Notes under the pieces: generated by a model
What the model was told of the DNA's origin: nothing
What the model saw: only the letters and a program-made list of their open reading frames with translations
Databases searched by the model: none
Shown here: positions 8,259 through 15,590 of the stretch, piece after piece
Layout of the letters: each line of letters starts with the position of its first letter
Numbering within the stretch: the stretch's first letter is position 1
Assembly: GCA_018434945.1 (NCBI GenBank)
Contig: JAHDOI010000006.1
Span: forward strand, 62,001 to 126,000
Length of the DNA stretch: 64,000 nt
Source: Selenomonadales bacterium
GTDB taxonomy: Bacteria; Bacillota; Negativicutes; Sporomusales; UBA7701
Reading direction: 5' to 3'
Program-made: the position numbers and the translations under genes

Positions 8259-10319
8259 GTGGATGGATTGACTATAGGACGTGACACAAATATAAAATTC
8301 ATCAGGGGTGTGGGGCCGGCGAAGGCGGCGCTGCTGGCCAAGCTGGGCATTTTCACGGTCGCCGACCTGCTGGAGCACTACCCGCGGCGTTACGAGGACC
8401 GCAGCCAGCTTAAGCCGATCAGGGCTTTGGCCGACGGCGAGCTGCAGACTTTTCAGGCGCTGGTGGGGGCGGTGAACGATTCGCGGCCGCGGCGCGGCCT
8501 GACGCTGACGAAGATAACGGTGCGCGACGCGACCGGCTCCGCCCAGCTGGTGTGGTTCAACCAGCCGTATATAAAGAAGTGGTTCCGGCCGGGGATGGAA
8601 TTGATAATTTCCGGCAAGGTGGAGCGGCGCTACGGTCAGGTGCAGGTTTCCCACCCGGAGATCGAGGTTGTCGACGGCGCCGATCTTATCCATACCGGGC
8701 GGATCGTGCCGATTTACCCGGCGAGCGAGAGTGTCGGCCAGCGGTGGCTCAGGACGCTGATCCGCCAGGCGCTTGACGCGGACGGCGAGCGGCCGGAGTT
8801 TCTGCCGCCGGCGTTGCTCGGGCAGTATAAGCTGATGGGCCGGGGGGCGGCGCTGGAGAATATCCATTTCCCGGCCGACGCTGCCACACTGGAAGCCGCC
8901 AGGAGGCGGCTGGTGTTCGAGGAACTGTATCTGCTGCAGTGCGGGCTGCTGTATCTGAAGAGCCTGAACAAGCAGGAGGGAACGGGGATAAAGCACGGCC
9001 CGGACGACGCCCTGGTCAAGAGGGTGGAGGCGGCGCTGCCGTTCGCGCTGACGAAGGATCAGCGGACGGCGCTGGGAGAGGTCAAGGCCGATATGGAGGA
9101 TGCGCGGCCGATGCAGCGGCTGGTGCAGGGCGACGTGGGCTCCGGCAAGACGGTGCTGGCGGCGATCGCGCTCGCCAAGGCGGTGGCCGGCGGCTATCAG
9201 GGGGCGATGATGGCGCCGACCGAGATCCTGGCCGAGCAGCACTGCCATACGCTCGCCCAGCTGCTGGCGCCGCACGGCGTGAGGATAGCGGCGCTGACCG
9301 GCAGCCTGACGAAGCGGACGCGCGAGGAGGTGCTGAGCCGCCTGCGTGACGGCCTGGTGGATGTCGTGATCGGCACCCACGCGCTCATCCAGGAGGATGT
9401 GGTTTTCAGGCACCTCGGGCTGGTGGTGACCGACGAGCAGCACCGTTTCGGGGTGCGGCAGCGGGCGCTGCTGCAGGCCAAGGGGCCGACGCCGGACGTG
9501 CTGGTGATGACGGCTACGCCTATCCCGCGGACAATGGCGCTGACGGTGTACGGCGATCTCGATGTTTCGGTGATCCGCGAGATGCCGCCGGGCCGCAAGC
9601 CGGTCAAGACGTACTCGGTCGGCGGCGATATGCGCGCGCGGGTCTATAATTTCATCGTCAAGGAGGTCACGGCCGGCCGCCAGGGGTATGTGGTCTGCCC
9701 GCTGGTGGAGGAGTCGGACAAGTTGGAGGTGCAAGCGGCGACCCAGCTGTACGAGCAGCTTAAAGGGACGTATTTCCGCGATATTTCCTGCGCTCTGGTG
9801 CACGGCCGCCTGAAGGCGGCGGAGAAGGAGGCGGCGATGCGCGCTTACTACAGCGGCGAGGTGCAGGTGCTGGTGGCGACGACGGTGATCGAGGTGGGGG
9901 TGAACGTGCCCAACGCCACGGTGATGGCGGTGGAGGGGGCGGACCGCTTCGGCCTGGCTCAGCTCCACCAGCTGCGCGGGCGCATCGGCCGCGGCGAACA
10001 TCAGTCGTACTGCATCCTGCTGTCGGATAATCAGAGCCCGGAAACGAAAGAGCGGCTGGAGATAATGGCCAAGGTTCAGGACGGGTTCGTGCTGGCGGAG
10101 AAGGATTTGGAGCTGAGGGGGCCGGGGCAGTTTTTCGGCACCCGCCAGCATGGCATCCCCGACCTGAAGATCGCCGATATCCTGAAGGATACGGGGGTGC
10201 TGCTGGAAGCCCGCCAGGCGGCGCAGAGCACGGTGGCGGCGCCGGGGCAGTTCGCGGCTGTGCGCCCGGTGCTGAGCGAACGGTTCGGCGATCATTTCGG
10301 GATGATTTTTCAGGGGTGA
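8259..10319 (+). CDS. recG: ATP-dependent DNA helicase RecG
   Basis: A 686-residue branch-migration helicase that regresses stalled forks and processes Holliday junctions. The N-terminal wedge/OB region (about 60-165) is followed by an SF2 core with Walker A GDVGSGKT (about residue 290), the RecG-type DEQHRFG box (about 392), TATPIPRT, and the C-terminal QLRGRIGRG and LRGPGQFFGTRQ segments. The start is uncertain: GTG 8259 has no clear ribosome site, while TTG 8268 follows GGTGGATGG. Either start is immediately downstream of repeat copy C, so the repeat forms its 5' leader. Confidence 0.96.
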   Translation: MDGLTIGRDTNIKFIRGVGPAKAALLAKLGIFTVADLLEHYPRRYEDRSQLKPIRALADGELQTFQALVGAVNDSRPRRGLTLTKITVRDATGSAQLVWFNQPYIKKWFRPGMELIISGKVERRYGQVQVSHPEIEVVDGADLIHTGRIVPIYPASESVGQRWLRTLIRQALDADGERPEFLPPALLGQYKLMGRGAALENIHFPADAATLEAARRRLVFEELYLLQCGLLYLKSLNKQEGTGIKHGPDDALVKRVEAALPFALTKDQRTALGEVKADMEDARPMQRLVQGDVGSGKTVLAAIALAKAVAGGYQGAMMAPTEILAEQHCHTLAQLLAPHGVRIAALTGSLTKRTREEVLSRLRDGLVDVVIGTHALIQEDVVFRHLGLVVTDEQHRFGVRQRALLQAKGPTPDVLVMTATPIPRTMALTVYGDLDVSVIREMPPGRKPVKTYSVGGDMRARVYNFIVKEVTAGRQGYVVCPLVEESDKLEVQAATQLYEQLKGTYFRDISCALVHGRLKAAEKEAAMRAYYSGEVQVLVATTVIEVGVNVPNATVMAVEGADRFGLAQLHQLRGRIGRGEHQSYCILLSDNQSPETKERLEIMAKVQDGFVLAEKDLELRGPGQFFGTRQHGIPDLKIADILKDTGVLLEARQAAQSTVAAPGQFAAVRPVLSERFGDHFGMIFQG

Positions 10320-10380
10320 TTAGAAAACTTGACTTCCGCCAAGCCCTCCGGGCGCGGGCGAAAGCCATAGTTGCGCTTAT

Positions 10381-10439
10381 GTCTATCAGAAAATATGAGC
10401 TTTCTGATAGACAAAAAAAAAGCGGCGGCTGGTGCCGCC
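10381..10439 (-). terminator. Candidate minus-strand terminator with an adjacent perfect inverted repeat
   Basis: On the minus strand GGCGGC-ACCA-GCCGCC (10439-10424) is followed by GC and nine T residues. Next to it lies a perfect 12-bp inverted repeat, GTCTATCAGAAA / TTTCTGATAGAC (10381-10412). No annotated minus-strand gene reads into it, so it may end a short unrecognised transcript. Confidence 0.45.
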
Positions 10440-10578
10440 AATTATGGGAGAGGAGAAAATTTTACGTTATCATTGTGCCCTGGCTATGCACAGGTTATAC
10501 ATAGGCTGGGAAAATATTTTTCGCGGCCGGTGAGCGGGGGTTGGGGCTACTAGTATTATGCGACGGGAGGCGGATGGC

Positions 10579-10692
10579 ATGCCGGAGGAGGATGACAGCC
10601 GGGAGTTCCACAGTCTGTTGTACGGTAAGGGAACTGTGGCGGCGGTCGCCCTGATCGTGCTGGCGATGATTCTCTTCACGCTGTGGGAATAA
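10579..10692 (+). CDS. Small single-pass membrane protein (37 aa), unknown function
   Basis: An ATG behind GGGAGG opens a 37-codon frame: a charged N terminus with MPEEDDSREFHSLLYGKG, then a hydrophobic segment of about 18 residues (TVAAVALIVLAMILFTLW) and a stop. The layout is that of a small single-pass membrane protein with its acidic N terminus outside the hydrophobic core. An in-frame ATG at 10558 lacks a ribosome site. I do not recognise a family. It precedes another small unknown gene by 30-50 bases and may be cotranscribed with it. Confidence 0.6.
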   Translation: MPEEDDSREFHSLLYGKGTVAAVALIVLAMILFTLWE

Positions 10693-10743
10693 TGACCGCC
10701 CGCCGGCGCACACTAAGGCTAAATGTGGCTGAGGTGGTGCGTC

Positions 10744-10950
10744 GTGGAGAAGAAGTACAGCGAGGAAGAGGTACGGGGTATCGCCGGCGAGTGCCGGGAG
10801 TTCGAGCATGTGATCAACGCGATGGGGTACGGGTATTCGTTCCTTAATGTTTCGGAGGCGGGGTTCGCACGCCGCTGCCCGGATTGTGTCCATTGGCTGG
10901 GCGGCTCGTGCCGGATTTTCCGCAGTGAGATCGGGCAGTGGCAGGGTTAG
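10744..10950 (+). CDS. Small Cys-rich protein, unknown function
   Basis: About 68 residues from the GTG at 10744, which has GAGGTGG seven bases upstream; an ATG at 10723 would add seven residues but has a poorer site. The C-terminal half has RRCPDCVHWLGGSCRIF, a CxxC-x6-C arrangement that could bind a metal or cluster, and an earlier Cys lies in GECREF. I do not recognise the family. A rho-independent terminator follows immediately, so the tiny-gene group after recG ends here. Confidence 0.6.
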   Translation: MEKKYSEEEVRGIAGECREFEHVINAMGYGYSFLNVSEAGFARRCPDCVHWLGGSCRIFRSEIGQWQG

Positions 10951-10955
10951 CCGGG

Positions 10956-10982
10956 CAGCACCTAAGCGGTGCTGTTTTTCTT
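10956..10982 (+). terminator. Rho-independent terminator
   Basis: CAGCACC-TAAGC-GGTGCTG hairpin followed by TTTTTCTTTT, just after the small Cys-rich gene. Confidence 0.85.
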
Positions 10983-10987
10983 TTCGG

Positions 10988-11016
10988 TTGCCTTTTAGGG
11001 ACTATTTTAGTATGCT
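10988..11016 (+). promoter_or_regulatory. Putative sigma-A promoter of the TVP38-type gene
   Basis: TTGCCT (10988-10993), a 17-base spacer and TATGCT (11011-11016) lie right after the terminator and about 47 bases before the start codon. Confidence 0.5.
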
Positions 11017-11062
11017 TATTGCGGAAACAGGTATTTTTATTTTTTTTGCAGGGACGAGGTAC

Positions 11063-11749
11063 ATGGGCAAAATCTGCGGCTGGCTGTTCATAGTGGTGAC
11101 CGGCGTTCTGTTGTATCTGTGGCAGCCGGAGTTCTTTCAGCACGCATACGGGATTATAAGGAAGGGCGATATCGCCGCTCTGGCGGAGTACCTCCGCTCG
11201 TTCGGAACCTGGGGCGTCGTGGTGACGCTGGCCCTGTTCGTGGTGATGACGTTTACGGTCGTTTTCCCGTTCATGATCCTGTCGGGAGCGGCGGGGATCG
11301 TGTACGGTCTGGCGTGGGGGACACTGATCTCCTGGTCGGGCGAGGTCATCGGCGCGGTTTTCATGTTCGTCTTCGCGCGGTTCTTTTTCCGCCAGGCGGT
11401 GGAGAGGTGGATCGCCCACAGCCCGTATCTCAAGCAGGTTGACGATTACAGCGCAGCGAACGGCTTCAAGGCGCTGCTGATCGCCAGGCTGCTGCCGCTG
11501 GCGCCTTCGGGGATCATCACGGCTGTGGCGGCGGTAAGCCGCATTTCGGTAAAGGACTTTTTCTGGGCCACTTTTCTCGGCAAGCTGCCGCCGGTGGTCG
11601 TTAAGGTGCTGCTCGGCCACGATATCGTGTTCGCCGGCGATAATATGGGCCGTCTGGTGGCGGTCGCGGCGTTGGTGGTGGCGCTGTACGGCTGGCTGTG
11701 GTGGCGCAGGCGCCGCCCGAAGAAGGGCGGGCAGCCTGAGCAGGAATGA
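11063..11749 (+). CDS. TVP38/TMEM64 (DedA-like) family membrane protein
   Basis: A 228-residue inner-membrane protein with about five hydrophobic segments. The SNARE-associated/VTT core is visible: FPFMILSGAAGIVYGLAWGT (about 70-90), an E-containing helix after it, FARFFFR, and the LLPLAPSGIITAVAAVS stretch (about 150-165) typical of the family. Related proteins are linked to lipid or undecaprenyl-phosphate movement, but this member's substrate cannot be read. The ATG at 11063 has GAGGT close upstream; longer in-frame reading through the previous gene lacks a sensible ribosome site. The C terminus is short, basic and cytoplasmic (WRRRRPKK). It is flanked by terminators, so it is monocistronic. 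Confidence 0.85.
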   Translation: MGKICGWLFIVVTGVLLYLWQPEFFQHAYGIIRKGDIAALAEYLRSFGTWGVVVTLALFVVMTFTVVFPFMILSGAAGIVYGLAWGTLISWSGEVIGAVFMFVFARFFFRQAVERWIAHSPYLKQVDDYSAANGFKALLIARLLPLAPSGIITAVAAVSRISVKDFFWATFLGKLPPVVVKVLLGHDIVFAGDNMGRLVAVAALVVALYGWLWWRRRRPKKGGQPEQE

Positions 11750-11750
11750 G

Positions 11751-11780
11751 CGGTTCCCTTTATAGGGCCGTTTTTTTTTT
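11751..11780 (+). terminator. Rho-independent terminator
   Basis: Hairpin CGG-TT-CCCT / AGGG-CCG directly followed by ten T residues, after the TVP38-type gene. Confidence 0.85.
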
Positions 11781-11891
11781 GCCTTTTTCGGGGGGGACGG
11801 AGGAGGTGCCGCTTTTGTGGCGGACAGTAACATCTGCAAAGAAGTTACCATAAAATATATACAGGAAGGAATAAAGGAGGTTTTCTTCAAA

Positions 11892-12539
11892 ATGGATAGT
11901 GCGCTGCATTGTTACTGCAATCGCGAGCTGGCCCAGGAGCTGCGCGGGCTCCGGGACCGCAACGTGCTGCTGCTGCTTATCGACGGATCGGCGGTTTTCG
12001 GCCGCCTGGGGAGACTAGAGGACCGTCTTATCACCGTGTTGCCGGCGGTGGGGATCGTGGGGGTGACGGCGGTGAGGTTCCGTCCGCCCAACCCGACCCT
12101 GCCGGGGGTGGATATCCTCGTGAGCGAGTTTATCGTCGATGTGTGCGATATAGCGATCGTCGTCGAGGGGCCGTTCGTTTTTCCGCCGATCAGCGAGACC
12201 GGTAAGCTGGCGTCCGGCGGCAAGTACGGCGGCCATCAGATGAAGGCCGGCAAGTCGATGGTCCGCCAGCAGAGCGAGCTGATCGAAGAGCTTGAGGAGC
12301 TTGAGGGCCAGAATGTCGGCATCGTCATTATCGGCGGCTGGGTGATCGGCGGCCAGCTCGGCGAGGTTTCCGACTGTGTGGCGCTGTTCGGGCCGGGGAC
12401 GACGGCCGCGCCGCTGCTGATCACCATCGGGGCGCTGAATGTGTTCGGGCCGGCGCTGGTCGGCGGCGTTCAGCCGATGGTGGGGACGTTCCGCGCCTGG
12501 GTCAATCTCCTGGCTCTCACAGGGCTTATGCTGCCGTAG
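11892..12539 (+). CDS. Hypothetical protein with two tandem Sm-like repeats
   Basis: A 215-residue protein from the ATG at 11892, preceded by AAGGAGG. It contains an internal duplication: residues about 10-45 (ELAQELRGLRDRNVLLLL, then GSAVFGRLGRLEDRLITV) and about 131-165 (ELIEELEELEGQNVGIVI, then GGWVIGGQLGEVSDCVAL). Each half reads as a short helix followed by a strongly bent beta-sheet with G-x-V-x-G-x-L-G-x-x-x-D, the look of an Sm-like small barrel. That fold is my inference. No signal peptide is present. I do not recognise a named family; a role in spore or envelope assembly, or RNA binding, is possible but unsupported. Confidence 0.7.
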   Translation: MDSALHCYCNRELAQELRGLRDRNVLLLLIDGSAVFGRLGRLEDRLITVLPAVGIVGVTAVRFRPPNPTLPGVDILVSEFIVDVCDIAIVVEGPFVFPPISETGKLASGGKYGGHQMKAGKSMVRQQSELIEELEELEGQNVGIVIIGGWVIGGQLGEVSDCVALFGPGTTAAPLLITIGALNVFGPALVGGVQPMVGTFRAWVNLLALTGLMLP

Positions 12540-12552
12540 CTTTTTCGGGGAG

Positions 12553-12580
12553 ACCGCCGGTAATCCGCCGGCGGTTTTTT
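12553..12580 (+). terminator. Rho-independent terminator
   Basis: ACCGCCGG-TAATCCG-CCGGCGGT hairpin followed by a T run, just after the duplicated Sm-like gene. Confidence 0.88.
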
Positions 12581-12700
12581 GTTGTCTGAGGGCGGCGGGA
12601 GAATGACGGGATATATTAAGTTTCGATGGAAGGGCGAGCAGGGATAATTTGGGCGACGGCGAATTACACTAATCAAAACAAGCGGGGAGGAAATAATATT

Positions 12701-12889
12701 ATGCCGATAGTGCAAATTGACTGGGTCGAGGGCCGCAGCATCGAGCAGAAGCGGGAACTGGCCGAAAAGGTCACCACGGCCGTCGTGGAGGCGGCAAAGT
12801 GCCCGCCTGAGGCTGTGACGATCATCATCCGCGATCAGCCGAAGACGAATATCGCCAAGGCCGGGACTTTGATGTCCGATAAGAAGTAA
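12701..12889 (+). CDS. 4-oxalocrotonate tautomerase family protein
   Basis: A 62-residue enzyme of the tautomerase superfamily. After Met removal, Pro at position 1 (MPIVQIDWVEGRS) would be the catalytic base; IEQKRELAEKVTTAVVEA is the helix and VTIIIRD holds the conserved Arg region. Members form hexamers and tautomerise enol/keto acids, but no aromatic-degradation genes lie nearby, so the substrate is unknown. GGGGAGG lies ten bases before the ATG. A longer in-frame extension upstream lacks a ribosome site and would bury the catalytic Pro. Confidence 0.9.
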   Translation: MPIVQIDWVEGRSIEQKRELAEKVTTAVVEAAKCPPEAVTIIIRDQPKTNIAKAGTLMSDKK

Positions 12890-12896
12890 CATGCCG

Positions 12897-12932
12897 ACAG
12901 CCCGTTCCGCAGCGGCGGACCGGGCTGTTTTA
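12897..12932 (+). terminator. Rho-independent terminator
   Basis: ACAGCCCG (12897-12904) pairs with CGGGCTGT (12921-12928), followed by a short T run, after the tautomerase gene. Confidence 0.75.
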
Positions 12933-12951
12933 CCGGAGGGGGATACAGGTG

Positions 12952-13449
12952 ATGCAGGTTTTTCAGTTCGCAGCAATCCTTGAGGCGCAGATCCGCCAGG
13001 AGGTGGAGGTAGTGATGGCCCAGTCTCCTCCCGAACTGCAGGCAGTGGTGGGTGCGGTCGGCACGTTCCAGGCCGGAATCGAGCTTTTGGTCGACCGGGC
13101 ACAATATGTGGATGTGGACAGCGGCAGCTATCCGGACGTGAATGCCGCTGCGCTCCTGGGGCCGGACAGTGTCTGGCAGGAGGCCGCGGCCAGGCTGGGG
13201 ACTTCCGGGGAGTCGACGGTCGTGGGGCTGGCGTCGCTATGGTTTCTGATCGTGCTGACGGAGAAGTCGGGCCAGTATTATCAGCAGGCAGCGCTGAACA
13301 GCGCGCATCCGGCGACACGGCTGTTCTTCAGCTCGCTGGCCGAGGTGAAGGGGATGCTGCGACGCCGTCTCGACGGTCTGCTGCGCCAGCTTTACAACGC
13401 GGCCTGGACGCAGGTGGGGTTCGCGCCGTTCGTGCTGGGGAAGGATTAG
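12952..13449 (+). CDS. Hypothetical all-helical protein, ferritin-like in appearance
   Basis: A 165-residue cytosolic protein with ATG at 12952 behind GGAGGGGG. It looks like a four-helix bundle. The C-terminal half (YYQQAALNSAHPATRLFF then SSLAEVKGMLRRRLDGLL) has the spacing of a rubrerythrin/ferritin-like helix pair, but the ExxH metal ligands expected there are missing: the segment reads EVKGM. I infer a degenerate ferritin-like fold; function unknown. It stands between a terminator and repeat copy D and is probably its own unit. Confidence 0.6.
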   Translation: MQVFQFAAILEAQIRQEVEVVMAQSPPELQAVVGAVGTFQAGIELLVDRAQYVDVDSGSYPDVNAAALLGPDSVWQEAAARLGTSGESTVVGLASLWFLIVLTEKSGQYYQQAALNSAHPATRLFFSSLAEVKGMLRRRLDGLLRQLYNAAWTQVGFAPFVLGKD

Positions 13450-13463
13450 AGAAAAATATCCAA

Positions 13464-13587
13464 TAGGCCGCTCAGAAGACCCCAGATCCAAGGCGCACCG
13501 GAAGAGCGCGCCGCGACGCGTACACGGACGTACGATAGCAAGCGCTCTGAGGAGCAACGCAGGAGATGGGGCCTTATCAACGGCCTA
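13464..13587 (-). repeat. Dispersed hairpin repeat, copy D
   Basis: Reverse orientation. TAGGCCG (13464-13470) pairs with CGGCCTA (13581-13587), and GACCCC with GGGGCC inside. On the minus strand it reads GGCCGTTGATAAGG, CATCTCCTGCGTTGCTCC, AGCGCTTGCTATCGTACG and CCGGTGCGCCTTGGATCTGG, nearly the same order of blocks as copy E. The stop codon of fixX (13585-13587) lies inside its last three bases. Confidence 0.85.
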
Positions 13588-13872
13588 GCCTTGGTGAAAT
13601 ACTACCCCATATCCGCCGTGGGGGTATGTGAATTCGACCGCGCCCGCGGGGCAGGCCAGCCGGCAGGCGCCGCATTCGACGCATTGCTTGTAGTTGACGA
13701 GCACCGGGTGGCCGTGAATGTTATCCCACGCGAAGACGCCCGAGGGGCAGACGCGCAGGCAGTTTTTTTCTGTACATAGGCGGCATTTTTCCGGGTCGGC
13801 GATGATGACGTGCTGCCAGCCGTCGTCGGGACGGAATTCGACGAGGGCGACTTTGGCGGCGAGTTTGCTCAT
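13585..13872 (-). CDS. fixX: Ferredoxin-like protein FixX
   Basis: A 95-residue [4Fe-4S] protein that passes electrons between an ETF-type flavoprotein system and the FixC quinone oxidoreductase. Cys motifs: CRLCTEKNCLRVCP (about residue 30) and CVECGACRLACPAGA (about 64); the second keeps CxxCxxCxxxCP while the first is altered, as in the FixX family. Its ATG overlaps the fixC stop (ATGA), so the two are coupled. No fixA or fixB lies nearby. The stop codon overlaps repeat copy D. Confidence 0.9.
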   Translation of the reverse strand: MSKLAAKVALVEFRPDDGWQHVIIADPEKCRLCTEKNCLRVCPSGVFAWDNIHGHPVLVNYKQCVECGACRLACPAGAVEFTYPHGGYGVVFHQG

Positions 13873-15239
13873 CCTTTGACCACCTTGAGGACCTGCCAGA
13901 TGTCGGCGGCGATCCGGCCGACCGGCTGGAGGCTGGTGACTTTGCGCCAGATGAATTTGCGTTTGTCCTTGACCGGCATGGGGTAGGCGCGGGCGATCTG
14001 GTAGGCGGTTTCGTTGGCCAGGCGGCTGTAGAGGTCGAAGAGGTAGGGCCTGTCGCGCTGGAGCGCGGCTGCTTTGGCGTTGGACCGCATGTTCTGGAGG
14101 ATGAAGCTTTCGTCCAGGAGGGTGCGATAGAGAGAGAGTTTACGGGCCGAGAAGTCGCGGCTCTTTTTCGCTTCGTAGGCTGCTTTGGCGGCGTAGAAGC
14201 CCGACCACATGGCGAGGTTGATGCCCTGGATGCCGTTGACGAGCGAGGCGGCGTCGCCGGCGATGAGCAGCCCCGGGTGCACGAGGGGCGGGATGGCGTG
14301 GTAGCCGCCTTCGGGTATCATGGCGGCGCCGTATTCGGTGGTTATCCCTCCGTCCAGCAGAGGCTGGATGCGGGGGTGTTTTTTTATGCGGTCGAGGAGG
14401 TCGCCGGGACTGAAGCCGCCGGCGGCGAAATCGCTGACGGCCATGCCGGCGCTGATGTTGATGCCGTCGTGGAATGTGTGGATGGAGCCTGTGCCGTTGA
14501 AGCCGGCGGTGGGGTAGCCGATGAGGCCGATGGCGGCGCCCTGGCCCGGCGGGAGGCCGAAGCGGTCTTCGATGGTTTCCGGGGGGAGGGCGATGGTTTC
14601 TTTGGCGTACAGGGAGAGGTTGGCGGCCGTGACGGGGGGGATGAGGCCGGCCCGTTCGGCGAGGAGGGAGTTGGCGCCGTCGGCGAGGATGACGATGTCG
14701 GCGAGATAGGCGGCGTTCTGGGGCGGGGATACGCGGACACCAATGGCCTGACTGCCGTCGAAGTTGACTTCGGCGGCATGGTGGCCGAGGAGGAGGGTGG
14801 CGCCGGCGGCGACGGCTTTGGCGGCCAGCCAGGTATAGAGGTTTTTGCGTTTGACGGACAGGCGGTTATAGGGAGCGGCGCTGAGGCGGCTGCTGGTGAA
14901 GCCGGCGGTGACGGCGGAGTCTTCGGTGAGCCACCAGTAGTCCAGGCGGGTTACGATGCGTTCGTAGCGGAATTCTTCCCAGAAGTTGGGGAAGAGTTCG
15001 TGGGCCTGTTCGGCGATGATGGCGGCGCCGCCGCAGGTCTTGGCGCCTGGGAAGGGACCGCGCTCGAGGAGGAGCACGTCGAGCCCGTCGCGGGCCATGA
15101 AATAGGCGGCGCTGGCGCCGGCCGGCCCGGCGCCGACGACGACGGCGTCGTATTTGCGCGGGGACGGGGCGTCGGCCGCTCCTTCCGGCCGCGGGGATAG
15201 TTTATGAGGTTTTTTGGTTTTGAACCAGTCGTTTATCAT
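13869..15239 (-). CDS. fixC: FixC-type flavoprotein (ETF:quinone oxidoreductase-like)
   Basis: A 456-residue FAD protein of the FixC/geranylgeranyl reductase family. It has the Rossmann motif GAGPAGASAAYFMA (about residue 36), ERGPFPGAKTCGG, and the late FAD-binding DAASLVNGIQGINLAM (about 330). In Fix systems it takes electrons from FixAB and delivers them to quinone through FixX. Here fixC and fixX form a two-gene unit without fixAB, so the ETF partner must be encoded elsewhere or the protein has another partner. The ribosome site before the ATG is weak. Confidence 0.9.
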   Translation of the reverse strand: MINDWFKTKKPHKLSPRPEGAADAPSPRKYDAVVVGAGPAGASAAYFMARDGLDVLLLERGPFPGAKTCGGAAIIAEQAHELFPNFWEEFRYERIVTRLDYWWLTEDSAVTAGFTSSRLSAAPYNRLSVKRKNLYTWLAAKAVAAGATLLLGHHAAEVNFDGSQAIGVRVSPPQNAAYLADIVILADGANSLLAERAGLIPPVTAANLSLYAKETIALPPETIEDRFGLPPGQGAAIGLIGYPTAGFNGTGSIHTFHDGINISAGMAVSDFAAGGFSPGDLLDRIKKHPRIQPLLDGGITTEYGAAMIPEGGYHAIPPLVHPGLLIAGDAASLVNGIQGINLAMWSGFYAAKAAYEAKKSRDFSARKLSLYRTLLDESFILQNMRSNAKAAALQRDRPYLFDLYSRLANETAYQIARAYPMPVKDKRKFIWRKVTSLQPVGRIAADIWQVLKVVKG

Positions 15240-15418
15240 GTTCAGTTACCCGGTCCGGCGTTCAAACTGCCGCCCTGGGGTGTGGCGGCGCTATTCTAGT
15301 CTTTGCACCGCGGCCGGTATTCATGCCACCGGCGGCAGTATACAGGCCCATCGGCGAGGATGAGGGCGCATACCGGGGGCAGGCGGCGGTTACGGGCCGC
15401 TATGGCGGGTGTGTGGGG

Positions 15419-15447
15419 TTGTCCGTGTGGTGTTTATGGTGTAGTAT
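15419..15447 (+). promoter_or_regulatory. Putative sigma-A promoter of the c-di-AMP riboswitch transcript
   Basis: TTGTCC (15419-15424), a 17-base spacer and TAGTAT (15442-15447), eight bases before the start of the aptamer. The 180 bases from the fixC start to this promoter show nothing else I can identify. Confidence 0.5.
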
Positions 15448-15454
15448 ATGCCCT

Positions 15455-15568
15455 GTGCCTAATCTCCCTTGCGGGAGAGCGGGGGAACCAAGTTAGTGGG
15501 GTGAATCCGTCATATGGCGGTAGGGGCTTACCTTTTCATCCGAACCCGTCAGCTAACCTCGCCGGCAC
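15455..15568 (+). promoter_or_regulatory. c-di-AMP riboswitch (ydaO/yuaA class)
   Basis: P1 closes between GTGCC (15455-15459) and GGCAC (15564-15568). The diagnostic blocks follow in order: GAGCGGGGGAACCAA, GTGGGGTGAATCC, GGCGGTAGGGGCTTACC, and CCGAACCCGTCAGCTAACCTCG. In Firmicutes this class turns down cell-wall and osmotic-response genes when c-di-AMP is high; here it precedes a 3D-domain cell-wall protein. The P1 3' strand ends only six bases before the ribosome site AAAGGGGTG, and no terminator is visible, so control may act on translation. Confidence 0.93.
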
Positions 15569-15590
15569 ATTAGAAAGGGGTGTTTTAAAA

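Noticed and set aside
8097-10295. A 732-codon open frame antisense to recG
   Set aside because: The GC-rich third-position bias of recG leaves the antisense frame open. The translation is Arg/His/Gln-rich without any domain, and recG is unambiguous.
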